A stretch of DNA of 64,000 nt from Paenarthrobacter sp. AR 02 (GTDB lineage Bacteria; Actinomycetota; Actinomycetes; Actinomycetales; Micrococcaceae). Shown piece after piece: positions 27,033-34,334 of the stretch (the stretch's first letter is position 1; the number at the start of each line of letters is the position of its first letter). The stretch lies in NCBI RefSeq assembly GCF_021538675.1, contig NZ_JAJUKH010000002.1, forward strand, positions 1-64,000, written 5' to 3'. Below the pieces are notes generated by a model. The model ran no database searches, had not been told where the DNA came from, and saw only the letters and a program-made list of their open reading frames with translations. The position numbers and the translations under genes are program-made.

Positions 27033-27079
27033 TTCTCATAGTAGGAGCTAAATGAGAATATCGGCGTCCCTGGTTCTCA
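27033..27079. promoter_or_regulatory. Repeated TTCTCAT half-sites upstream of fic
   Basis: TTCTCAT (27033-27039) and ATGAGAA (27052-27058) form a 7-base inverted repeat with a 12-base spacer, and a third TTCTCAT lies at 27073-27079. They sit 30-80 bases upstream of the fic start. The Fic protein has its own winged helix, so autoregulation is plausible. Confidence 0.5.
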
Positions 27080-27266
27080 TGTTGACGGCGCTCATTCGAA
27101 CTCGATGACCGCTGCGGACCAACGCTTCTGCCTGAACCGGATGATGGGAGGGAACCAACATCCATGGTCCGCCTGAGGGAAACGTCCAAAGTGCCCACGA
27201 GCCAACTCGGTGAGGATCCTAAACTCCAGCCGGTCGGATAAGCCGCGCAGCCAGGGAGGCTTGCGT
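27080..27266 (-). other. Unassigned stretch with possible gene remnant
   Basis: No convincing gene is visible. On the minus strand a frame ending at 27092 encodes a protein-like segment ('RLEFRILTELARGHFGRFPQ', then 'WFPPIIRFRQKRW') but has no credible start of its own outside the hydrolase gene. It could be the tail of a decayed gene. Confidence is low. Confidence 0.25.
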
Positions 27267-28043
27267 TCACGTTGGGCGGGCAATGAACTGCCGGATCCAA
27301 TCGACTGTTTCGGGGTGGTCCAAATGCAGCCCATGACCAGCGCCGGGCACCCGCACCAGCACTGACCGGGGAATATGCCGGCGGAGGAGCAGGGCATTGG
27401 GCAATGGGGTGAGCCGGTCAACAGTCCCATGAAGTATCAGAGTAGGCGACTTGATGTTGCTCAGTTCACTCCAGGCGTCGTGGTCCCGGCTCGCCCTGAA
27501 ATGACGGGCTTTGGCCCATGCCGAGGCCGGGGAATTGAAGAAAGCATGCGTCGCCTCAGGATTGCGCCGGACCCAGTCGGCGTCAAAGAAGAGCGGTTCG
27601 AGCCGGGACATGTCGCCGCCCACCAGGGCTTCGAGGGCAGCTTTTTCGGGTTGGGTTGCCGGATCCGGCGATTTGCCGCCACTGGTGGCGGCGAGGATCA
27701 AGGTGCGGACCGTCTCCGGATGATCAATGGCCAACCATTGCCCCACGCGCCCACCCATTGAGTGCCCGTACACATGTGCGTTGTCCGCTCCGGCGGCGGA
27801 GAGGACAGCTGCTGCGTCTTCGGCGAGGAGCCGCGTGGTGTACCGGTCGGCATCGCCCCGCCCACTCCGTCCAATCCCGCGGTGATCGAAGCGGATGACG
27901 CGGTAAAAGCGGGACAAGAGTTCCGCCGTCGGGCCCCAACCATCCATGGCCGTTGCCTGTCCGGCGATGAGCAGCAGTGGCTCGCCTTCGCCCTCGGACG
28001 TCCAGGCGAGTCCGGTGCCGTCGGGCGCTTCGGCGAAGTTCAC
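27267..28043 (-). CDS. Alpha/beta hydrolase
   Basis: A 258-residue alpha/beta-fold hydrolase. The nucleophile elbow is 'GHSMGG' (serine near residue 95), the acid is in 'HGTVDRLTP', and the histidine is in 'GAGHGLHLDHP'. 'FDHRGIGRSGRG' precedes the lid. The substrate is probably an ester or lactone but cannot be assigned. The GTG start at 28043 overlaps the stop of the DUF2306-like membrane protein by 4 bases (GTGA), so both are in one operon. Confidence 0.88.
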   Translation of the reverse strand: MNFAEAPDGTGLAWTSEGEGEPLLLIAGQATAMDGWGPTAELLSRFYRVIRFDHRGIGRSGRGDADRYTTRLLAEDAAAVLSAAGADNAHVYGHSMGGRVGQWLAIDHPETVRTLILAATSGGKSPDPATQPEKAALEALVGGDMSRLEPLFFDADWVRRNPEATHAFFNSPASAWAKARHFRASRDHDAWSELSNIKSPTLILHGTVDRLTPLPNALLLRRHIPRSVLVRVPGAGHGLHLDHPETVDWIRQFIARPT

Positions 28044-28552
28044 CGTGCCACTTTATCCCTGCTCCCGGATGCTGGGCTGGGCCCCGGTCCTGGGCGCACT
28101 TGCAGCAGGCCGGCAACGGTGAGTCCTGCGGTGAGTGCGAGGGCTCCAGCCCACAGGGTGAGGGCCGCGAGGTCGTGAACAGCCATCTGGGGGAGCCGCC
28201 GATCCGGGACGGCCACCACGCCGATAAAGGCTCCGACAAGGCCAAAGTAACTCCCGGTCATGAAGCGTTGGTGGGCTCGGATGTTGCCTTTGCGTACGGA
28301 CCATAAGCCGATGGTCAGCGTGCAGAACGTCAAAACCGAGAGAGCGTGGAGCCAGTTAAACCCGCCGTCAATGGTCCGGATCCCGAAGGAGGTAAGCACC
28401 ACGACGTACATTGCCACAGCCCAGATACGGCCCAGGATCTTGTGCGCCACACTGCCTTTGTTGCGGCGGAGCAGGTTCACGGCGCCGAAGATCAGCGCGT
28501 AGCCTGCGGCGATGGCGTGCAATGCAATGAGGAATGTCCACGGCGAAGGCAT
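28040..28552 (-). CDS. DUF2306-like membrane protein
   Basis: A 170-residue protein with four or five predicted membrane helices ('FLIALHAIAAGYALIFGAVNLL', 'WAVAMYVVVLTSFGI', 'LSVLTFCTLTIGLW', 'YFGLVGAFIGVV', 'LTLWAGALALTAGLTVAGLL') and the conserved 'HKILGRIWAVAMY' segment. The 'RAHQRFMTGSYFG' motif is also typical. The function of the family is unknown. A TAGGCT box ends 6 bases before the ATG, without a ribosome site, which indicates leaderless expression. Confidence 0.75.
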   Translation of the reverse strand: MPSPWTFLIALHAIAAGYALIFGAVNLLRRNKGSVAHKILGRIWAVAMYVVVLTSFGIRTIDGGFNWLHALSVLTFCTLTIGLWSVRKGNIRAHQRFMTGSYFGLVGAFIGVVAVPDRRLPQMAVHDLAALTLWAGALALTAGLTVAGLLQVRPGPGPSPASGSRDKVAR

Positions 28553-28640
28553 ACGGCCAGCCTAATGGTCAGTGCGGACCGATCCGCCTCAGCCCGGTTG
28601 AACGCTACGGAGCTTCGTGTCGCGGGGTTAGGGTGGTCCC

Positions 28641-29051
28641 GTGACTCAACCAAGCGACGACGGCCCCTTCTTCCATGGCACCAAGGCGGACCTCCGGGAG
28701 GGAGACCTCCTGAGGGCGGGCTTCAGGTCCAACTACCGTCCGGAGGTGGTCATGAACCACATCTACTTCACTGCTCTGAAGGACGGTGCGGGACTTGCCG
28801 CTGAGCTCGCAGCCGGGGACGGTGAGCCGAGGGTCTACGCTGTGGAGCCGACCGGACCCTTCGAGGATGATCCGAACGTGACGGACAAGAAGTTCCCGGG
28901 CAATCCCACCCGTTCGTACCGGAGCGCCGCGCCACTTCGCGTGATCGGCGAAGTTACCGACTGGACCAGGCTGGCCCCGGAGGCACTGCGTGCTTGGAAG
29001 GAACGCCTGGGCGCCATCCTTGCGGACGAGCGCGGCGAGATCATTAACTGA
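28641..29051 (+). CDS. arr: Rifampin ADP-ribosyltransferase
   Basis: A 136-residue enzyme that inactivates rifamycins by attaching ADP-ribose from NAD+. The Arr signature is intact: 'FFHGTKADLREGDLL' at the N-terminus, 'SNYRP' and 'NHIYFTAL', then 'VEPTGPFEDDPNVTDKKFPGNPT' and 'PLRVIGEV'. The length equals the usual 130-145 residues. The GTG start at 28641 directly follows a TAGGGT box (28630-28635), so the message is likely leaderless. The gene is on the chromosome among housekeeping genes, with no integron or insertion sequence, so it looks intrinsic. Confidence 0.92.
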   Translation: MTQPSDDGPFFHGTKADLREGDLLRAGFRSNYRPEVVMNHIYFTALKDGAGLAAELAAGDGEPRVYAVEPTGPFEDDPNVTDKKFPGNPTRSYRSAAPLRVIGEVTDWTRLAPEALRAWKERLGAILADERGEIIN

Positions 29052-29060
29052 GGAACGCGC

Positions 29061-29468
29061 TCAGGCCCGGAAGAATCCGCCGTGCCGTGTCATGGAGGCG
29101 TGCGCCGCGCTGATGAGGTCCGATCGGGCTGCCATGCAGCGGTCCGCGGTCTGGCGCAAGGCTGGAAGTGCTTCGGCTGCGTAGTCGAAGTGGTCTTCCC
29201 TGATCATGGATTCGATGGCCCGGCACTGGTGCTCGGTTTCAATTGCCCCGACCATCGCTGAGCTGATCTTCAGGCTCAGGACAGCGTTGGTGCTCTCTTC
29301 CTCGTCTCCCTGTTCCACTGCCTGCGCGATCCGTTCAACGCGGCCGGCCAGCATGGACAGGTACTTGGTGAGGAACCGCAACGCCGGCGCAGGGTCGCCG
29401 AGGTCATCGGCGAGGCTGCGGAGCCGGTCCAGGTCCAGGCCTTCACGGTTGCTTCGCGGTGCGCTCAT
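29061..29468 (-). CDS. HPt-like protein lacking the phospho-accepting histidine
   Basis: A 135-residue, all-helical protein that resembles a histidine phosphotransfer (HPt) domain from residue 11 to about 118 ('LDLDRLRSLADDLGDPAPALRFL', then the central helix). The diagnostic HxLKGS motif appears as 'LSLKIS' (L64-S69), so the phosphorylated histidine is leucine and the glycine is isoleucine. It can therefore not relay phosphate in the usual way, but could bind a response regulator or kinase. ATG 29468 has AAGGAAG upstream. It lies 86 bases downstream of the TasA-like gene, possibly co-transcribed through the stem-loop between them. The assignment rests on pattern resemblance. Confidence 0.65.
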   Translation of the reverse strand: MSAPRSNREGLDLDRLRSLADDLGDPAPALRFLTKYLSMLAGRVERIAQAVEQGDEEESTNAVLSLKISSAMVGAIETEHQCRAIESMIREDHFDYAAEALPALRQTADRCMAARSDLISAAHASMTRHGGFFRA

Positions 29469-29493
29469 TCCTGGACTTCCTTTCGGGTGTGGA

Positions 29494-29532
29494 CCGGGGG
29501 CCGGCCTGAAGGGCAAACGGGCCGGCCCCCGG
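29494..29532 (-). terminator. Strong GC stem-loop between TasA-like and HPt-like genes
   Basis: CCGGGGGCCGGCC (29494-29506) pairs perfectly with GGCCGGCCCCCGG (29520-29532). No T-run follows on the minus strand, so it may be an attenuator or mRNA stabiliser that lets the TasA-like gene be expressed above the next gene. Confidence 0.65.
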
Positions 29533-29554
29533 GGCTTAGTGGTGCTGTGGTTGG

Positions 29555-30160
29555 TTACTTGGTGGTTTGCGTGCGCTGGGTGCCGGTGAAGGAGAACCCG
29601 ACGGTGGAGGTGGCGCCCTGGAAGGTGTTGTCCGCGGTGGTGGGCAAAGCGGTGGTGACTTTGAGGTTGTCGGTCTTGGTGCTGGTCAGGGAGGTCAGGT
29701 TGTTCAGGACGCTGTTCGCGGCGATGACCGGGCCTGAGGCCAGGACGGTGGTTTTGGTGCCGGCGCAGGTATAGGGGGCGGCGGTGCCGGTCCAGGCCAC
29801 GGAGCAGTTCTCGATGGTCAGCTGCAGGCCGTTGGTGGTGTCGGTGGTGAGCAGGGATCCGGTGGCACCGGCGGAGGTGGTGAGGGTGACGTTGTTCAGG
29901 TCGGAGTTGCCGGTGTTGGCCAGGGTGACGAGCTTTTCGACTTTGTCCCCGGGCAGCAGGCCCGCGACGGGGACGTTGAGGGTGTTGCTGGCGCCGGTGC
30001 CCAGGGCGATGGTGACCGTTCCTGCGGTGACGGCCTGGGAGGCGGAGGTCGAGGAGGTGAACGCGCCGTAGGTTCCCATTCCGGCGACGGCGGCTGCGGT
30101 GCCGACCAGTGCGACGGAAGCGAGGATCTTGCCGGAGGTGGTCTTGAGGCTGATGGCCAT
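29555..30160 (-). CDS. Secreted TasA/camelysin-like protein
   Basis: A 201-residue protein with a signal peptide ('ILASVALVGTAAAVAGMGTYGAF') followed by the TasA/CalY pattern: 'FTSSTSASQAVTAGTVTIALG', 'LLPGDKVEKLVTLANTGNSDLNNV', and a long beta-rich Thr/Ser/Asn body. In Bacillus such proteins form extracellular fibres and are processed by the signal peptidase SipW. No sipW gene lies nearby here. Codon use is very uniform (GTC, GTG, ACC), which fits strong expression. The start is ATG 30160; AAAGGA lies 11 bases upstream, slightly far. It heads a leftward unit with the HPt-like gene. Confidence 0.75.
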   Translation of the reverse strand: MAISLKTTSGKILASVALVGTAAAVAGMGTYGAFTSSTSASQAVTAGTVTIALGTGASNTLNVPVAGLLPGDKVEKLVTLANTGNSDLNNVTLTTSAGATGSLLTTDTTNGLQLTIENCSVAWTGTAAPYTCAGTKTTVLASGPVIAANSVLNNLTSLTSTKTDNLKVTTALPTTADNTFQGATSTVGFSFTGTQRTQTTK

Positions 30161-30325
30161 GGGAATCAGTGTCCTTTCGGTAGGCCACCGTGAGACCGGC
30201 CGGCCGTTCTTCGTTCCAGCCTCTCTGGCTGACAAGAACTACTGTGCCGGGCCACCCTCAAGAACCAATCCTGCAAACCCGCAACAGTCCCTCAGGAAAA
30301 CCTCAAGACTCGCACCACACGCAAC

Positions 30326-30352
30326 GGTGCCTCCCCACAAGGGGGAGGCACC
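30326..30352 (-). terminator. Terminator after the SDR gene
   Basis: GGTGCCTCCCC (30326-30336) pairs with GGGGAGGCACC (30342-30352) around an ACAA loop. It lies between the SDR stop and the TasA-like promoter region. Confidence 0.75.
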
Positions 30353-30378
30353 GGCGTCGTTATTCAGTTAGAGCAGCC

Positions 30379-31272
30379 TTAAGGGGTGGGGTTGCCGCCG
30401 TTGACGTTCAGCGTTTCGCCTACCACGTAGCTGGATTCAGGCGAGGCGAGGAAGACGTACGCCGGGGCGAGTTCAGCGGGTTGGCCGGCGCGGCCCAGGG
30501 GAGTCGACTGGCCGAATTCGGGCAGTTCCTCCTTCGGCTGTCCGCTGCTGACCTGCAGCGGCGTCCAGATCGGTCCCGGAGCCACCGCGTTTACCCGGAT
30601 TCCCTTGGGCGCAAGCTGCTGGGCCAGGCCCTTGGTGAAGTTGTTGATGCTGGCCTTGGTGGTGGCGTAATCCACCAGCGTCGGCGAGGGGTTGTACGCC
30701 TGGATGGAGGTGGTGTTGATGATGGTTGAGCCTGGCTCCAAGTGCGGGAGTGCGGCCTTTGTCAGCCAGAACATCGCGTACACGTTGGTCTTCAGCGTGT
30801 GGTCGAACTGCTCGTCCGTGATGTCGGCGAGGTCCTTCTGGGCCACCTGCTTGCCGGCGTTGTTGACCAGGATGTCCACCCCGCCCAACACTGCGACGGC
30901 GGTGTCCACGAGCTCTTGGCAGGTGCTTGAGTCCTTGAGGTCGCCGGGAACCTTGACGGCCTTGCGGCCTGCGGCTTCGATGAGGTTGGCGATCCGGGCC
31001 GCGTCTTCTTCCTCTTCGGGCAGGTAGGAAAGGACGACGTCGGCTCCCTCGCGTGCGAAGGCGATGGCGGTAGCGGCTCCGATGCCGGAGTCGGCTCCGG
31101 TGATGATCGCTTTGCGTCCTTCCAGCCGCCCCGTGCCCCGGTAGCTTTCTTCGCCAAGGTCCGCCTTCGGCGTCAATTCTGCGTCGAGGCCGGGCTCAGG
31201 CTGGTGCTGCTTGGGCGGGGAAATGTGCTCGTAGGCGGTGACCGGGTTTCGGAAGGTGTACTGGTCAGTCAT
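30379..31272 (-). CDS. SDR family oxidoreductase (YghA-like)
   Basis: A 297-residue NAD(P)-dependent dehydrogenase. After a 50-residue N-terminal extension rich in Pro and Gln comes the Rossmann motif 'ITGADSGIGAATA', then 'NNAGKQ' and the catalytic 'YATTK'. The N-terminal extension and 'DSGIGAA' place it with YghA/general-stress SDRs rather than FabG. The substrate is unknown. It is monocistronic. Confidence 0.88.
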   Translation of the reverse strand: MTDQYTFRNPVTAYEHISPPKQHQPEPGLDAELTPKADLGEESYRGTGRLEGRKAIITGADSGIGAATAIAFAREGADVVLSYLPEEEEDAARIANLIEAAGRKAVKVPGDLKDSSTCQELVDTAVAVLGGVDILVNNAGKQVAQKDLADITDEQFDHTLKTNVYAMFWLTKAALPHLEPGSTIINTTSIQAYNPSPTLVDYATTKASINNFTKGLAQQLAPKGIRVNAVAPGPIWTPLQVSSGQPKEELPEFGQSTPLGRAGQPAELAPAYVFLASPESSYVVGETLNVNGGNPTP

Positions 31273-31387
31273 GGTGGTCCTCCTGGTCCTTCATCGTGGA
31301 ACTCGGACGGAAAAGCTAAGTAGGCTTACGATTTCTACCTTAGGCACGAGGAGGTGTGCGTGCCAAGTCGCAGGCGGATACCCGTGT

Positions 31388-32467
31388 CTACGCCGCCGAG
31401 TGAAGGGCGACGGAAGAACGCTCAACAGCCGGGCACTCGATTTTCAAAGCAGCTCCGTCCGGGGCGGCCTCGATGCCCAACAGCATGCGGACACCGGCGG
31501 CCCCGAGCTCGTAGTGCGGCAACGATACCGTGGAGAGCGGCGGCCGAAGGTGTGCTGCGATGACTTCCTGGTTGTCGAACCCCACCACGGCGATGTCGTC
31601 CGGGATGGACAGGCCGTTCTCCCGCAGGCCGTCGTACAGGCCCATGGCCATCCGGTCGTTGTAGCAATAGACGGCGGACACATCGAGTTGCAAGAGCTCC
31701 CCTGTAGCGCCGTAGCCGCCCTCCTGGTCCGGGTAGGCCTCCAGAACCAGTGAAGGGTCGAACGGTATGCCGGCAGCATCAAGCGCTGCACGGTAGCCGG
31801 CGAGCCGTCCGTCCTTGGCCGGGGCAGGGGTGGTGGTGTTGATGAAGGCGATCCGGCGGTGGCCCCCGCGGAGGAGGATCTCCGTTGCCGACTGCCCGCC
31901 CTGGGCCTCATCCGGAACCACAGCCCGGGCAGACGGTGAATCCGGCGAAAAGCAGTTGACCAGCACGAAATCGGATTCCCGCAACGTCGACGGGACCTTT
32001 GTGGCCCGGTGGAACCAGGTGGAATACAGGATGCCGCGGACCTTGTATTCCAGCATCATGGCGATGGCGTCTTTTTCCAGGTCCACGTTTCCCTCGGTGT
32101 TCGCGATCAGGAGCGCGTACCCGTGTTTCCAGGCTTCGTCCTGTGCGCCGTGGATGATCTGGCCGGCGAAGGGGGTGGTGGCAACTCCGTCGGCCACCAG
32201 GCCGATGAACTTCGAGGTTCCACTGACCAGGTTCTTGGCCATCGCATTGGGACGGTATCCGAGCTGCCGAATGGCGTCGTTGACGCGCTGGCGCGTTTCG
32301 TCTGCGATGCGCGCGTTCTTTTTCTTGTTGATCACCAGGGAAACGGTGGCCGTGGAAACGCCGGCTGCTTCTGCCACTTCGCGGAGGGTCACTGGATGTA
32401 CGTGGTCCCTTGTGACAGGAACGTCGGGGGTGGCCGCGTTGCCTGGATTTTTCTCCTGCGAAATCAT
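31388..32467 (-). CDS. LacI family regulator of the fructan locus
   Basis: A 359-residue repressor with a LacI helix-turn-helix after a short tail ('VTLREVAEAAGVSTATVSLVINKK') and a sugar-binding core. ATG 32467 is chosen because GGAGGACAG lies directly upstream; an earlier in-frame ATG overlaps the permease stop. It is the last gene of the leftward operon GH32-SBP-MalF-MalG-LacI. The natural targets are the three TGCTAAArCGnTTGAyC sites at 37173, 37219 and 37251, which overlie both divergent promoters. The inducer is probably fructose or a short fructan. Confidence 0.88.
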   Translation of the reverse strand: MISQEKNPGNAATPDVPVTRDHVHPVTLREVAEAAGVSTATVSLVINKKKNARIADETRQRVNDAIRQLGYRPNAMAKNLVSGTSKFIGLVADGVATTPFAGQIIHGAQDEAWKHGYALLIANTEGNVDLEKDAIAMMLEYKVRGILYSTWFHRATKVPSTLRESDFVLVNCFSPDSPSARAVVPDEAQGGQSATEILLRGGHRRIAFINTTTPAPAKDGRLAGYRAALDAAGIPFDPSLVLEAYPDQEGGYGATGELLQLDVSAVYCYNDRMAMGLYDGLRENGLSIPDDIAVVGFDNQEVIAAHLRPPLSTVSLPHYELGAAGVRMLLGIEAAPDGAALKIECPAVERSSVALHSAA

Positions 32468-32505
32468 CTGTCCTCCACCAGGAGTATATCCGCCCGTGGA
32501 TGCCG

Positions 32506-33408
32506 TCATCCCTTGGTCGCCCCGCTTTCAAGGCCCTGGATCATGGCCTTGTTCAGCACCAGGAAAACCAGCAGCAACGGCGTGATGGTCACGCACACTG
32601 CTGCGAAGGTAGCCGTCCAGTCAACCTTGCCCATGGCACCGATGTAGTTTTGCAGGCCCAACGGGATTGTCTTCAGTTCCTCCGAAAGGACAAACGTGTT
32701 GGCGAAAATGAAGTCATTCCAGATAAAGATGCTGTTGACCAGGACCACTGTAACCACGGTGTTCAATGACAACGGCAACGTGATGAGACCAAAAATCCGA
32801 TAGGGTCCGGCACCGTCCAAGGAAGCAGCTTCATAGGTTTCGCGGGGAATGTATTCGAAGAAGGATGAGAACAGATAAATCGACATCGGCAGCGCAAAAC
32901 CGGCCAGCGGGATAATCATCGACTGGTATGTGTCCAGCAGGTTCACGGTTGAGTAATCGATGAAGAGCGGGACAAGTGCGATTTGGACGGGAACAATAAT
33001 CCCGACCAGGAAAAGGCCTCGAACAAACCTGCTTAAACGGAAGCCCAGAACCTGGATGGCGTAGGCAGCCATCATTCCGAACAAGACAATGAGCAGGTTG
33101 GCGCCCATGGTCACGATGAAGCTGTTCAGGATATTCCGTCCCAGGTCGCCTGTTTCGAAGGCGCGGGCGTAGTTCTCCCAAGTGAGGGAACCGGGAAGTG
33201 CGAACGGGTCTCCCGTGGCGAAGTCCTGTTCGGTACGAAGGCTGGTGAGGAACAGCCATGCAAGCGGATAGACCTGGACGATCACAATGAGCATGATCAG
33301 GACCCGCGAGAGGGTCCGGTAGAGGCTGGGCTTCCGGCGACGCGGCTTGTAAACGGGTGCCGGCGGCGGGGCGGTGCGGGTGGTGGCCGGGGCTGTCTGG
33401 ACGATCAT
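32506..33408 (-). CDS. Carbohydrate ABC permease, MalG type
   Basis: A 300-residue permease with six membrane helices and the EAA loop 'YEAASLDGAGPYRIFGLITLPL'. The Ala/Pro-rich cytoplasmic start (1-27) is followed by helix 1 ('VLIMLIVIVQVYPLAWLFL'). ATG 33408 overlaps the MalF-like stop by 4 bases (ATGA). It imports a sugar, probably a fructo-oligosaccharide, with the MalF-like partner. Confidence 0.92.
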   Translation of the reverse strand: MIVQTAPATTRTAPPPAPVYKPRRRKPSLYRTLSRVLIMLIVIVQVYPLAWLFLTSLRTEQDFATGDPFALPGSLTWENYARAFETGDLGRNILNSFIVTMGANLLIVLFGMMAAYAIQVLGFRLSRFVRGLFLVGIIVPVQIALVPLFIDYSTVNLLDTYQSMIIPLAGFALPMSIYLFSSFFEYIPRETYEAASLDGAGPYRIFGLITLPLSLNTVVTVVLVNSIFIWNDFIFANTFVLSEELKTIPLGLQNYIGAMGKVDWTATFAAVCVTITPLLLVFLVLNKAMIQGLESGATKG

Positions 33409-34286
33409 GAGTCTGCCTTCCGCTTGAGCATGAACAGGATGAGGCCGACGGCGACGAGGCACTCGATCACGATGAACACGGAGATGGTGCTTGCGTACCC
33501 GAAATCGGTACTGGTGAATGCTGTCTTGTACATGTAGGTGGTCAGCAGCTCCGACGATTGTCCCGGGCCTCCGTTGGTCATCAGGTAGGGGATGTCGAAC
33601 CCGCGCAGGCCATAGGTGGTGGCCATGATCGTGGTGGTGATCCAGACCGGGCGGATGTACGGGAACCGGATCTTGGTGAAAAGCGTCCACTTGGAGGCGC
33701 CGTCAAGGACCGCGGCTTCTTCGAGCTCCTTGGGTACGGCGATGAGGGCCGCATAAATGATGAGCATGTAGAGACCCGTGAAGCGCCAGCCTTCGGGCGC
33801 CGACACTGCTGCCAGGACGGTGTTCACATCAGAGAGCCATGCCCGCTCCAGGGACCCCAAGCCCACCCAGTGCAGCAATTGGTTCAGCAGGCCTACCGGG
33901 TCGATCGAGTAGATGCGCACGAAGAGGAACGCAATGGCTACGGTCGAGATGACGGCGGGCAGCAGGTAGAGGGTTTTGATGAGTTCCCGGCCTCGACGCA
34001 GGGAGGTCAGCAGGCTGGCAACCACCAGCGCGCCGCCGAGTTGCAGGACCAGGCAGATGGCCAGATAGAGCAGGGCATTGAAGAAGGAATGCCAGAAAAT
34101 GTCATCAGCTGTGAGCATCCTGACGTAGTTCGCCAGCCCGACGAACTCCATGTCGCTGATGCCGTTCCACGAGAAGAAGCTCAGGAACAACGACTGGAGG
34201 ATCGGAAAGAGCACCGCTGCGCAATAGAGCAGGAGTGGGGGGATCAGGAATACCAGGACTGATGTCCTTGACCTGTTGGGAAGCAT
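33405..34286 (-). CDS. Carbohydrate ABC permease, MalF type
   Basis: A 293-residue permease with six helices and the EAA loop 'LEEAAVLDGASKWTLFTKIRFPYIRP'. ATG 34286 is preceded by AAAGG; the open frame extends upstream through the 34302-34326 stem-loop but has no ribosome site there. It pairs with the MalG-like permease. No ATPase gene is present in the operon, so a shared UgpC-type ATPase (such as that at 20759-21841) probably supplies energy. Confidence 0.92.
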   Translation of the reverse strand: MLPNRSRTSVLVFLIPPLLLYCAAVLFPILQSLFLSFFSWNGISDMEFVGLANYVRMLTADDIFWHSFFNALLYLAICLVLQLGGALVVASLLTSLRRGRELIKTLYLLPAVISTVAIAFLFVRIYSIDPVGLLNQLLHWVGLGSLERAWLSDVNTVLAAVSAPEGWRFTGLYMLIIYAALIAVPKELEEAAVLDGASKWTLFTKIRFPYIRPVWITTTIMATTYGLRGFDIPYLMTNGGPGQSSELLTTYMYKTAFTSTDFGYASTISVFIVIECLVAVGLILFMLKRKADS

Positions 34287-34301
34287 GGTGGGCCTTTCGG
34301 T

Positions 34302-34326
34302 GCGGGGGGCTTTTGCAGCCCCCCGC
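34302..34326 (-). terminator. Intra-operon stem-loop between binding protein and permease genes
   Basis: GCGGGGGGCT (34302-34311) pairs perfectly with AGCCCCCCGC (34317-34326). Position 9 bases after the binding-protein stop fits a partial terminator that keeps the binding protein in excess over the permeases. Confidence 0.7.
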
Positions 34327-34334
34327 ATGTGTGT

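Noticed and set aside
25567..27079. Integrated genomic island at tRNA-Thr
   Set aside because: No integrase gene and no repeat of the tRNA 3' end was found in the window; only the Fic gene hints at acquisition.
29469..30188. Long His/Arg/Pro-rich minus-strand frame covering the TasA-like gene
   Set aside because: It is a frame shadow of the TasA-like gene, which has a signal peptide and family motifs; only the part from 29468 down (HPt-like protein) is real.
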